From Erysipelotrichaceae bacterium (GTDB taxonomy: Bacteria > Bacillota_I > Bacilli_A > Erysipelotrichales > Erysipelotrichaceae): a DNA stretch of 64,000 nucleotides. Shown here in pieces: positions 32,105 to 39,453 of this stretch. Position 1 is the stretch's first letter. Every line of letters begins with the position of its first letter. Where the stretch lies: NCBI GenBank assembly GCA_012513225.1, contig JAAZCQ010000004.1, positions 53,915-117,914 on the forward strand, read 5' to 3'. The position numbers and the translations under genes are program-made. The notes beneath the pieces are model-generated. The model saw nothing but the letters and a program-made list of their open reading frames with translations, did not search any database and had not been told where the DNA came from.

Positions 32105-32155
32105 AATTTGCACTTATTAAAACCAATTTGAATTTTATGACTAATTTGTGTTTAT
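32105..32155. promoter_or_regulatory. Phased AATTTG repeats, candidate AraC-regulator operator
   Basis: AATTTG occurs at 32105, 32125 and 32143, each followed after a few bases by T-rich sequence, so spacing is 20 and 18 bases, about two helical turns. The first copy, AATTTGCACTTATTAA, closely matches a site in the agaS/nagA promoter region. The block sits between the divergent AraC-family gene and PTS operon. Direct repeats at this spacing are typical for AraC-family half-sites. Confidence 0.55.
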
Positions 32156-32205
32156 TTTGTGAAATTTATGATATTATTTTGATGAAATGAGGTAAATTTT
32201 AAACT

Positions 32206-33366
32206 ATGTTTAATAAAACAACAAGTGCTAACTTTTTAAAGTTTGGTCAAATTTCTGAAACATTTAGTAAACATTCTTTATCATTTGAACGATTTATCAC
32301 TGATAATCATCAAGTAAATTTACTAAAATCCTATGACCATACTGTTTATATTAGTCCATTAGAAGGAATGGCAATGTTAGTAATTAGCGAAGATCCTGAA
32401 CTTGATGAATTACAACTATTTGCAATACATAGAAATATTTCTATAAAAAAAGGAATGTATTTTGCTATTGTTCCAATGACAACTGTAATTTGCTATGACA
32501 TATATTATAATCCTAGTGGAGTTATGCAAATATATAATTTACCAGAAGTTAAAACCTTTGATAATATACAATTAAAAACAAAAGTTGAAAATATAATCGC
32601 TTATTATTATGTTGTAAAAAGTCCTAACTATGTGTTTCCAGGTGAAACGCACTATCTATATGAATTAACATATGTAGATAATGGTTCATTACAAACAACT
32701 ATAGAAGGTCAAAAATATATATTAAGTTCAAATCAATGTATATTTTATGGTCCAGGACAAAGTCATAGTCAATTTGTAATAGGACCTGAATCATGTTCTT
32801 ATCTAACAGTAATATTTGAGGCTACAGGTGTAAGTAAAGATCATCTACTTAATAAAGTATTCAATGTAACAAAAGAACAAAAATCCATCATTGATGATTT
32901 TGTTAGAAATTCTAATAATTCTTTAGCTTATTCTGAAGATTTACTAGTTGTTACGCTAAATACCCTACTATTAAAACTACTGCAAACTGAAGCACTCGGA
33001 AAAAATCAAGATAAGGTAACTATCCCAATTACGCAACATTTTCAAAATAATTTTTTAGAAGAAATTGTAACGTATATTCATAATAATATTTATGGCCCTT
33101 TAACTGTAGAAGATATAAGTCAAGAGTTTTCAATAAGTAGAACTTATCTTCAAAGATTATTTAAAGAAAATTTACATACATCACCTAAACAATATATAAA
33201 TGAAATTAAGTTATCTAATAGTAAAATGCTTATTAAAAAAGGACAGTATTCATTTAGTGAGATAGCAGATATGCTTGGATACTCTTCCATACACTACTTC
33301 TCGCGATTATTCAGTGCAAAATTTGGAGTTACACCTAGTGAATATTCTAAAAAAATATATGAATAA
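32206..33366 (+). CDS. AraC-family transcriptional regulator
   Basis: Probable regulator of the amino-sugar genes. The 386-residue protein has an N-terminal part with no recognised domain, a cupin-like sensor region (about 140-215: HYLYELTYVDNG ... CIFYGPGQSHSQF) and a C-terminal AraC DNA-binding domain with two helix-turn-helix units (LTVEDISQEFSISRTYLQRLFKE and YSFSEIADMLGYSSIHYFSRLF). It is divergent from the PTS IIB-IIC-IID unit. The ribosome site GAGGT lies about 12 bases before the ATG, which is wide. An inducer cannot be read from sequence. Confidence 0.92.
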   Translation: MFNKTTSANFLKFGQISETFSKHSLSFERFITDNHQVNLLKSYDHTVYISPLEGMAMLVISEDPELDELQLFAIHRNISIKKGMYFAIVPMTTVICYDIYYNPSGVMQIYNLPEVKTFDNIQLKTKVENIIAYYYVVKSPNYVFPGETHYLYELTYVDNGSLQTTIEGQKYILSSNQCIFYGPGQSHSQFVIGPESCSYLTVIFEATGVSKDHLLNKVFNVTKEQKSIIDDFVRNSNNSLAYSEDLLVVTLNTLLLKLLQTEALGKNQDKVTIPITQHFQNNFLEEIVTYIHNNIYGPLTVEDISQEFSISRTYLQRLFKENLHTSPKQYINEIKLSNSKMLIKKGQYSFSEIADMLGYSSIHYFSRLFSAKFGVTPSEYSKKIYE

Positions 33367-33367
33367 A

Positions 33368-33377
33368 AAAAAGATGC
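33368..33377. terminator. Left arm of a terminator split by the IS1182-type element
   Basis: AAAAAGATGC here pairs perfectly with GCATCTTTTT at 35028-35037. Without the element and one copy of the nine-base target repeat, the two arms would flank a ten-base loop and form a bidirectional terminator for the AraC gene and PTS IIA. Confidence 0.8.
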
Positions 33378-33441
33378 GTTTCACTTGAGGGTACTGAAAA
33401 AGTCGGTATAAAACAACAAGAAAATATAAAAGGGATTAAGT

Positions 33442-34899
33442 GTGAAAACAAGCATATTTAGTCCCTATTTTAGTCTATATGACCTTATTATTGACAAAGA
33501 TAACTTTTGGAGGCAACTTAATGAACTAGTAGACTTTTCTTTTGTTTATGAAGAATTACAAAATAACTATTCAGATACTATGGGTAGACCAGCAGAAGAT
33601 TCAATTCGTATGATGAAATATATGTTAATTAAAAGCGCAAGTAAATTATCTGATGTAGATTTAATACGTAAAACAAAAACAGATATGGAAATAAAGTATT
33701 TTCTAGGATACAATCCAGAAGAAACAAATTTCATTAATCCAAGTTCTTTAACAAAATTTAGAAGAATGAGATTAAAAGATACATCGTTATTAGATTTAAT
33801 GATTTCTAAGACAGTTGAGATAGCTTTAGAACAAGGTGTACTTAATGCAAAGAATAAACTAATAGTAGATTCAACACATACACTATCAAGATATAACCAT
33901 GTATCAGCACGTGAAGATTTATTAAAAAGAGCTAAAGAATTACGTAAAGCAGTATATGCACTTGATCCTTCAATGAAAGAAAAGATGCCAACAAAAACAG
34001 AATTAACAGGATTACTTGAAGATGCCATAGAATATTCAAGCAAACTCATTGATGTTATTGAGAAAGAAGGAGGATTTGAAAACTGTGAAGAAGTAAATAA
34101 TAGATTATCTTATCTAAGTGAAGGTATTGAAGATATTAATAGTGAGAAAGAATATGCAAAAGACAAAGAAGCACGAATAGGACACAAAAGTGCTGATACA
34201 AACTTCTTTGGTTATAAATCACACATTGCAATGACTCCAGAAAGAATAATAGTAGCCGCAACAATCACAAGTGGAGAAAAACATGATGGTAAACAGCTAC
34301 AATACTTAGTAGAAAAAAGTGAAGAGGTAGGAATTAAAGTTGAGGCAGCTATAGGAGATGGAGCATATTCAGAAAGAGACAATCTTGAATACACAGAAGA
34401 AAAAGGAATCACATTAGCTTCTAAATTAAGCAAAAGTGTAACACATGGAACTCGTAGTAAAAAGGATGAATTTGAGTTTAACAAAGATGCTGGAATGTAT
34501 GTATGTAAAGCAGGACATATGGCGATTAGGAAAGTAAAAAGAGGAAGTAAAAAAGATAAAAATGGAATTAATACAAAAGTAGAATTATATTTTTTTGATG
34601 TAGAGAAATGTAAGGTATGTCCTCATAAAGAAGGCTGTTATAAAGAAGGCGCTAAAACAAAAAGTTACTCATTAAAAATTAAAGATCCAAAGCATCTAGA
34701 ACAAATGAAGTATATTGAAAGTGATGAATATAAAGAATTATATAAAGAGTGCTATAAGATAGAAGCCAAGAATGCAGAGATAAAACATAATTATAATTAT
34801 GGAGCCGCACAAACAAGTGGGCTTTTAGGTATGAATATACAAGGGGCTACAACGTTCTTTCTAACAAATATGAAACGAATTATAAAACTTATGGAATAA
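33442..34899 (+). CDS. IS1182-family transposase
   Basis: DDE transposase of 485 residues. The N-terminal helical DUF772-type region (MGRPAEDSIRMMKYMLIKSASKLSDVDL broken here into MGRPAEDSIRMMKYML and following) precedes the catalytic domain with LIVDSTHT (first Asp), IGDGAYSERDN (second Asp) and an acidic region near ECYKIEAKNAEIKHNY. A small Cys cluster (CKVCPHKEGC) lies in between. The start is GTG. No internal stop or frameshift is seen, so the enzyme may be functional. Confidence 0.93.
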   Translation: MKTSIFSPYFSLYDLIIDKDNFWRQLNELVDFSFVYEELQNNYSDTMGRPAEDSIRMMKYMLIKSASKLSDVDLIRKTKTDMEIKYFLGYNPEETNFINPSSLTKFRRMRLKDTSLLDLMISKTVEIALEQGVLNAKNKLIVDSTHTLSRYNHVSAREDLLKRAKELRKAVYALDPSMKEKMPTKTELTGLLEDAIEYSSKLIDVIEKEGGFENCEEVNNRLSYLSEGIEDINSEKEYAKDKEARIGHKSADTNFFGYKSHIAMTPERIIVAATITSGEKHDGKQLQYLVEKSEEVGIKVEAAIGDGAYSERDNLEYTEEKGITLASKLSKSVTHGTRSKKDEFEFNKDAGMYVCKAGHMAIRKVKRGSKKDKNGINTKVELYFFDVEKCKVCPHKEGCYKEGAKTKSYSLKIKDPKHLEQMKYIESDEYKELYKECYKIEAKNAEIKHNYNYGAAQTSGLLGMNIQGATTFFLTNMKRIIKLME

Positions 34900-34937
34900 T
34901 AATCATCACCTTTTTGTCTATAAAAATAGAAACCATT

Positions 34938-34986
34938 AAAAAACAGAAGAAATATTAAATTATTTTATAAATCTTCTGTTTTTAAC
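34938..34986 (+). terminator. Terminator inside the IS, after the transposase
   Basis: AAAACAGAAGA and TCTTCTGTTTTT pair around a loop of about 22 bases, with a T-run after the stem. Confidence 0.75.
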
Positions 34987-35027
34987 TGTATAAAGTGATT
35001 ACTTTTTCATTACCCTCGTTTCACTTT

Positions 35028-35037
35028 GCATCTTTTT
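35028..35037. terminator. Right arm of the terminator split by the IS1182-type element
   Basis: GCATCTTTTT, the partner of AAAAAGATGC at 33368-33377. It reaches into the stop codon of PTS IIA. Confidence 0.8.
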
Positions 35038-35467
35038 ATATCCCATCTGTTTCTTCTTCTGTATGAACTGCCATTTCAAATTTCATAGCTTGAGATTTAC
35101 CTGTTGATACTGCCATATCAGCTAATGTATTTACATCGCTAATAAAACCTCTACCCATAGAAGTTTCAATTAGCATTCCTAGATTAGTACCACTTAAGAC
35201 AATTATATTTTCTTCTCTTTTTACTGATAACTCTGCAGAAGTTTTAAATGGAGAACCACCAACTAAATCAGTAAATATAAGTATACCATCTTTACAATCT
35301 TTTAATTTGTCAATAGCTTGATTCAAATTGTATTCTAATTCATCAACTGAATTTTCTTGTATAAAATCTACAGTTTCATAATATTGTGGCATTCCTGCAA
35401 TTAGTTTTACAGAGCTTGTTAAGCCAGTCGCAAAATTCCCGTGTCCTGTTACAATTATTCCAATCAT
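35036..35467 (-). CDS. agaF: PTS mannose/GalNAc-family IIA component
   Basis: Cytoplasmic phosphocarrier of 143 residues that receives phosphate from HPr. It begins MIGIIVTGHGNFATGL with the active His of the GHG motif, and has ILIFTDLVGGSPFKTSAEL. It lies 11 bases after agaS and is separated from IIB-IIC-IID by the AraC gene and the IS, so the PTS is encoded in two units. AGGAGG precedes the ATG. Its downstream terminator is broken by the IS. Confidence 0.93.
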   Translation of the reverse strand: MIGIIVTGHGNFATGLTSSVKLIAGMPQYYETVDFIQENSVDELEYNLNQAIDKLKDCKDGILIFTDLVGGSPFKTSAELSVKREENIIVLSGTNLGMLIETSMGRGFISDVNTLADMAVSTGKSQAMKFEMAVHTEEETDGI

Positions 35468-35478
35468 AATTTATCCTC

Positions 35479-36651
35479 CTATTTATTATACGGATATAAT
35501 GTTACTCCCTTAACTACCCTATTTACTTCACCGCTAGGACAAGGATTGTCGGGAGTAATATCTAACGAAATCGATTTGTATAATGCAATGAGTTGTGCAC
35601 ACATTATATAAGGTAAAGCAAGTTCAACGTTTTCTTTTTTACTTCCATTTAAATGATAATAGTAATCAGACAATTTTTCTGCTTCTTCATTATAAATGTT
35701 ACTTATAACAAGAATTTTATTATTCTTGCGTTGAAGACTCATTTCACTAATTAAATCAAGCTCATATACTCTAGTATAGTTATCATCACTTAAATATACA
35801 ACAGTTAATGTTTCACCATCTACAATAGACTTAGGCCCATGTCTAAATCCTAAAGGAGTATCAAATAAGGTAACAATCTTTCCAGAAGTTAATTCAAGCA
35901 TTTTTAAAGCTGATTCTTGAGCAATTCCCTTAAGAACATTACTTCCTAGGTATACTATTCTTTTAAAATCAAAATCTTTAATAATATTTTCAAAATAACT
36001 ATATCCTTCTTTATTTATAGTCTCACTATATTTAATAATATCTTCTAAACTTTTTTCAATACTATCTAAATCATCCAAATTAAATACTAAATATGCAGCT
36101 AAATACATATTAGTAAAACTTGAAGTCATAGCAAATGATAAATCATGTGTTTCTGGTGTTAAATTGATTGCTAAACTATTTTTTTCTTTTTCTGCTCTTT
36201 TACTAAGAGCACCTTCACTATTACAAGTAATAAATAGATTATAGATTTTATCACTTACAGCTTCTGCTGAATCAATTGCACCGATAGATTCAGGACTATT
36301 TCCACTTCTTCCAAAACTAATTAATAAAGTTGGTTTTGTAGTAGAAATAAAATTTTTAGGCATTGCAGTAATATCTGTACTAGCATAAGATCTTGCCTTA
36401 AAGTTGGTTTTTAAATTGATTGCAGAATAAAGAGCATTTCCCACAAACTCGCTAGTTCCAGCACCAGTAAATACAACATCATAATCTTCACTATCTAAAA
36501 CTGAAGAAATAAACTCTCTAATCTCTTCCTTCATAGATTTTATTTGGTTAATTGTTTTTTTCCAAGTTTCAGGTTGTTGATTTATTTCAGATGCAGTATG
36601 AGCTGCATCTAATTGTTTTAATTCATTAGAATCTAAGTTATAAATTGTCAT
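35479..36651 (-). CDS. agaS: AgaS-type SIS-domain aldose-ketose isomerase/deaminase
   Basis: Predicted galactosamine-6-phosphate deaminase/isomerase giving tagatose-6-phosphate and ammonia. The 390-residue protein has two SIS domains with VVFTGAGTSEFVGNAL and LLISFGRSGNSPES in the first and IVYLGSNVLKGIAQESALKMLELTSG in the second; TPLGFRHGPKSIVDG is a family landmark. It is transcribed toward IIA and is divergent from nagA. AGGCAAC-type spacing after GGAGG supports the start. Confidence 0.93.
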   Translation of the reverse strand: MTIYNLDSNELKQLDAAHTASEINQQPETWKKTINQIKSMKEEIREFISSVLDSEDYDVVFTGAGTSEFVGNALYSAINLKTNFKARSYASTDITAMPKNFISTTKPTLLISFGRSGNSPESIGAIDSAEAVSDKIYNLFITCNSEGALSKRAEKEKNSLAINLTPETHDLSFAMTSSFTNMYLAAYLVFNLDDLDSIEKSLEDIIKYSETINKEGYSYFENIIKDFDFKRIVYLGSNVLKGIAQESALKMLELTSGKIVTLFDTPLGFRHGPKSIVDGETLTVVYLSDDNYTRVYELDLISEMSLQRKNNKILVISNIYNEEAEKLSDYYYHLNGSKKENVELALPYIMCAQLIALYKSISLDITPDNPCPSGEVNRVVKGVTLYPYNK

Positions 36652-36731
36652 TTGTTGCCTCCATATACAAACAAATTATAGCAATCAAAAGTTCTTTTTC
36701 AATTAAATAACTAATTTACATAAAATATAAG

Positions 36732-36747
36732 TTAAAAAGTGCAAATA
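36732..36747. promoter_or_regulatory. Candidate amino-sugar operator between agaS and nagA
   Basis: The reverse complement reads TATTTGCACTTTTTAA, matching AATTTGCACTTATTAA at 32105 in nearly all positions of the core. It lies in the divergent promoter region of agaS and the nagA-like gene, where one regulator could control both. Confidence 0.55.
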
Positions 36748-36801
36748 GATATAAGATATAATTATATTAGATTATAATATAATTAATAGTGGAGGTAAAT
36801 T

Positions 36802-37941
36802 ATGATTATTCAAAGTAAAAAAGTATGGTTAGCAAATCAATTCTATCCTGCGCAAATAAAAATTAAAGACAATAAGATAGAATCAATATTTGATTATGGA
36901 GAAAAAGAAGTAGACATAGACTATGGTGATAAAAGAATAGTTCCTGGATTTATAGATATACATTGTCATGGTGCCTATGGTTTTGATACAAACGATGCAG
37001 AACCAGAAGGCCTAAGAAAGTGGCTAAAAAATATTCCTAGTGAAGGTGTTACCGGATTACTTGCTACAACCATAACTCAAAGCAAACAAGTATTAACTGA
37101 TGCAGTAAAGAATGTTGTTCAAGTATATGAAGAAGGTTATGAAGGTGCAGAAATTTTAGGTATTCACTTTGAAGGACCTTATTTAGATATGGCATATAAA
37201 GGTGCTCAACCTGAGCAACATATTTTAAAAGGAACAGTAAAAGAGTTTAAAGAATACCAAGAGGCTGCAAAAGGATTAATAAAATTAGTTACTCTAGCAA
37301 GTGAGCATGATGATAATTTTGAACTTACAAAATATTGCTCAAATAATGGTGTTGCAGTAAGCTTAGGACACAGTGGTGCAACATACGAACAAGCTGTAAT
37401 GGCTGTAGCAAACGGTGCAAAATCTATGACTCATATATATAACGGAATGTCACCGTTTAACCATAGAAAAAACGGACTTGTTGGTGCTGCATTTAGATTC
37501 AAAGATGTTTATGGAGAAATTATATGTGATCTTAATCATTCTACTCCTGCAGCAGTAAATATTCTTTATAGAACAAAAAATCCTGATAAAACTCTAATGG
37601 TCTCTGACGGCCTTATGTGTAAAGGTTTTAAAGTAGGAGAAAAATTTTTGTTTGGTGGAAACGAAATAGAAATCTATCCTGATGGTAGTGCTCATTTAAC
37701 AGGTAGCAAAAGTTTAGCTGGATCTACCATGAAAATAAATGAAGGACTAAGAAATGTTGTAGAAATTGCAGAAGTACCATTTGATTTAGCACTTAATTCT
37801 TGCACTATAAACCCTGCTACATTAATTGGACTTGGCAATCGTAAAGGAAAGCTTTATGAAGGCTATGATGCAGATATTGTTGTACTAGATGATGATTATT
37901 CTGTTATTCAAACTTTCTGTAATGGAAAAGCTCAATTATGA
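36802..37941 (+). CDS. nagA: N-acetylglucosamine/galactosamine-6-phosphate deacetylase
   Basis: Amidohydrolase removing acetate from GlcNAc-6-P or GalNAc-6-P. The 379-residue protein has GFIDIHCHGAYGFDTND, GIHFEGPYLD, SLGHSGATYEQA, THIYNGMSPFNHR and VSDGLM with the metal and catalytic residues in order. The context with agaS and the mannose-class PTS suggests the GalNAc role (AgaA), but NagA and AgaA overlap in sequence, so specificity is open. GGAGGT precedes the ATG. The TGA stop overlaps the start of the next gene. Confidence 0.93.
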   Translation: MIIQSKKVWLANQFYPAQIKIKDNKIESIFDYGEKEVDIDYGDKRIVPGFIDIHCHGAYGFDTNDAEPEGLRKWLKNIPSEGVTGLLATTITQSKQVLTDAVKNVVQVYEEGYEGAEILGIHFEGPYLDMAYKGAQPEQHILKGTVKEFKEYQEAAKGLIKLVTLASEHDDNFELTKYCSNNGVAVSLGHSGATYEQAVMAVANGAKSMTHIYNGMSPFNHRKNGLVGAAFRFKDVYGEIICDLNHSTPAAVNILYRTKNPDKTLMVSDGLMCKGFKVGEKFLFGGNEIEIYPDGSAHLTGSKSLAGSTMKINEGLRNVVEIAEVPFDLALNSCTINPATLIGLGNRKGKLYEGYDADIVVLDDDYSVIQTFCNGKAQL

Positions 37942-38456
37942 GCACAAAGAAAAAAATAATTGCTGGTAAAAATATTTATAAAGATAATAAAAATAGAGAT
38001 GTATTATATGTAAAGTCAAAGAAAAACGGATATATTATCCAAGAAAAAGATCAAAGTAGCTATACTCTATATTCAAATAGATTTTATATTTCTATTATTG
38101 CTGGAATATTAGCTGCAAACTTTAACATTCCACTTATATATTGTATCATTGCATCAATTATTCTCGCTGTATTCTTACAATATAGATACCAAACTCATTT
38201 TCTGCCTTCTTTAGTTGTAATAAGCAATTTTAAACCAGCTAATAAAGTTTCAACACTGGATGCTATGGTTGCAGAAAAAGATAAAAAAAGAAACCTAACT
38301 CTAGCATTACTATATGTTTTATTTGGAGTACTAATAGTAATTAATGGAATTCAAATGAAAGTTTCTTATCTCATATTATTTGGCAATATACTGATATGTA
38401 TAGCAGCAATATATATGGGAATAATGAACTTTATAGCATTTACTAGAATAAAATAA
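37938..38456 (+). CDS. Unknown small membrane protein coupled to nagA
   Basis: I do not recognise this 172-residue protein. It has a basic, soluble N-terminus (about 1-45), a hydrophobic hairpin at about 48-82, a cytoplasmic-looking loop, and a second hydrophobic hairpin at about 115-165, so probably four membrane segments. The ATG overlaps the nagA stop (ATGA), so it is cotranslated with nagA. A link to amino-sugar uptake is possible from context only. Confidence 0.7.
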   Translation: MSTKKKIIAGKNIYKDNKNRDVLYVKSKKNGYIIQEKDQSSYTLYSNRFYISIIAGILAANFNIPLIYCIIASIILAVFLQYRYQTHFLPSLVVISNFKPANKVSTLDAMVAEKDKKRNLTLALLYVLFGVLIVINGIQMKVSYLILFGNILICIAAIYMGIMNFIAFTRIK

Positions 38457-38474
38457 TCTAAAGACTATAATAAT

Positions 38475-38517
38475 CCGAACCTTAAAACTTGAATAAAGAT
38501 AATTAGGTTCGGTTTTT
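38475..38517 (+). terminator. Terminator, apparently derived from an IS3-type end
   Basis: CCGAACCT (38475-38482) pairs with AGGTTCGG (38505-38512), followed by TTTTT. The whole stretch, including CTTGAA, AAAGA and GGTTTTTAAAT inside and after the stem, lines up with the promoter-proximal end of the IS3-type element (reverse complement of 45074-45115) at roughly three of four positions. It now serves the nagA-side unit. Confidence 0.7.
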
Positions 38518-38527
38518 AAATGAGAAA

Positions 38528-38565
38528 ATAAAAAGATTAACTTCTGCACAAGGCTGAAATTAATC
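38528..38565 (-). terminator. Terminator of the HAD phosphatase gene
   Basis: On the minus strand GATTAATTTC (38556-38565) and GAAGTTAATC (38535-38544) form a ten-base stem with one G-T pair, an eleven-base loop, and then TTTTTATTTT. Confidence 0.75.
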
Positions 38566-38624
38566 ATTAGATTTATCCACTTTTTAATAATCCTATATTT
38601 ATATGTAAATTAGCTTTTAACTTT

Positions 38625-39428
38625 TTAAAATATGTAATCTTCAATAAATTGAGCTACACCATCTTCTTCAACACTTTTACATATATAATCAGCGATTTCT
38701 TTTGTGTCATCACTTCCATTTTCCATACAAACTCCAACACCAGCCCATTCTAGCATTCCATTATCATTTGTAGTATCTCCAAATGCAACTACATCATTAA
38801 CACTAATATTATGATGTTCACAAAATTTTTGTAAGGTAAATGACTTATCTACTTCTTTACTAGAGAATTCTAATAAGGTAGATTGAGTTTTAAAAGCTCT
38901 TATTGGTCCTAAATCCATATTATATATCTCTTTTTCAATCATTGGCATATCTTCTTCACTAACTCTAAACATTATTTTAAAGTTATCTTCTTTATAGAAT
39001 TCACTCTCATCTTTAGCGACTATTATTTCTTTTTTGCTACTTGAAGCACTTTTTATAACAAGTTCAGTTATTTCGTTAGTCAACATTTTATTACCAATAT
39101 ACATAACGGGATTATATTTAAAAGGTTTCATTACATCTAAAGCTAGTTTTATCCATTCTTTTTTCATAATGAAATAATTTTCTTCAGTATTTAAAACATT
39201 ATCTTTTAATTGACATCCGTTTAAACCTATAACCACATCAAAATCTTCATCAAGTCCCCAATCCTTATAGAAATGTAACTCATCTAAAGGTCTTCCTGAA
39301 GCTATTCCAAAATAAATACCCTTTTCTCTTGCTTTTATAATAATATCTCTATTTCTTTTTGATAACATATTGTGTTTAACAATTAAAGTTCCATCTAAGT
39401 CCCCTACTATTAACTTTGTATTTTTCAT
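38625..39428 (-). CDS. Cof-type HAD-superfamily phosphatase
   Basis: Cytoplasmic phosphatase acting on sugar phosphates or related small molecules. The 267-residue protein has motif I DLDGTL, motif II GIASGRPLDE, a conserved Lys, and motif IV FGDTTNDNGML with a C2B-type cap between. AGGAGG precedes the ATG. The substrate is not predictable. Confidence 0.92.
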   Translation of the reverse strand: MKNTKLIVGDLDGTLIVKHNMLSKRNRDIIIKAREKGIYFGIASGRPLDELHFYKDWGLDEDFDVVIGLNGCQLKDNVLNTEENYFIMKKEWIKLALDVMKPFKYNPVMYIGNKMLTNEITELVIKSASSSKKEIIVAKDESEFYKEDNFKIMFRVSEEDMPMIEKEIYNMDLGPIRAFKTQSTLLEFSSKEVDKSFTLQKFCEHHNISVNDVVAFGDTTNDNGMLEWAGVGVCMENGSDDTKEIADYICKSVEEDGVAQFIEDYIF

Positions 39429-39453
39429 TACAATCCTCCTACAACATTATATC

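Larger units (their letters stand above)
33387..35017 (+). mobile_element. IS1182-type insertion sequence, complete
   Basis: A 1631-base element with terminal inverted repeats of 17 bases (GAGGGTACTGAAAAAGT at the left, one mismatch at the right, 35001-35017) and a perfect nine-base direct repeat GTTTCACTT outside both ends (33378-33386 and 35018-35026). It carries one intact transposase gene and its own terminator. The intact ends and exact target duplication suggest recent insertion. It split the terminator between the AraC regulator and PTS IIA. Confidence 0.92.

Noticed and set aside
33567..34049. A 160-codon ORF antisense to the IS1182-type transposase
   Set aside because: No family resemblance and no start signal; a shadow of the transposase codons.
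29668..38517. Composite transposon bounded by the two IS3-type relics, carrying the amino-sugar genes
   Set aside because: The relics are opposite ends of the element, and in both the missing IS interior would lie toward higher coordinates, so they do not form a matched pair around the locus. Codon use of the enclosed genes also looks like that of neighbours.
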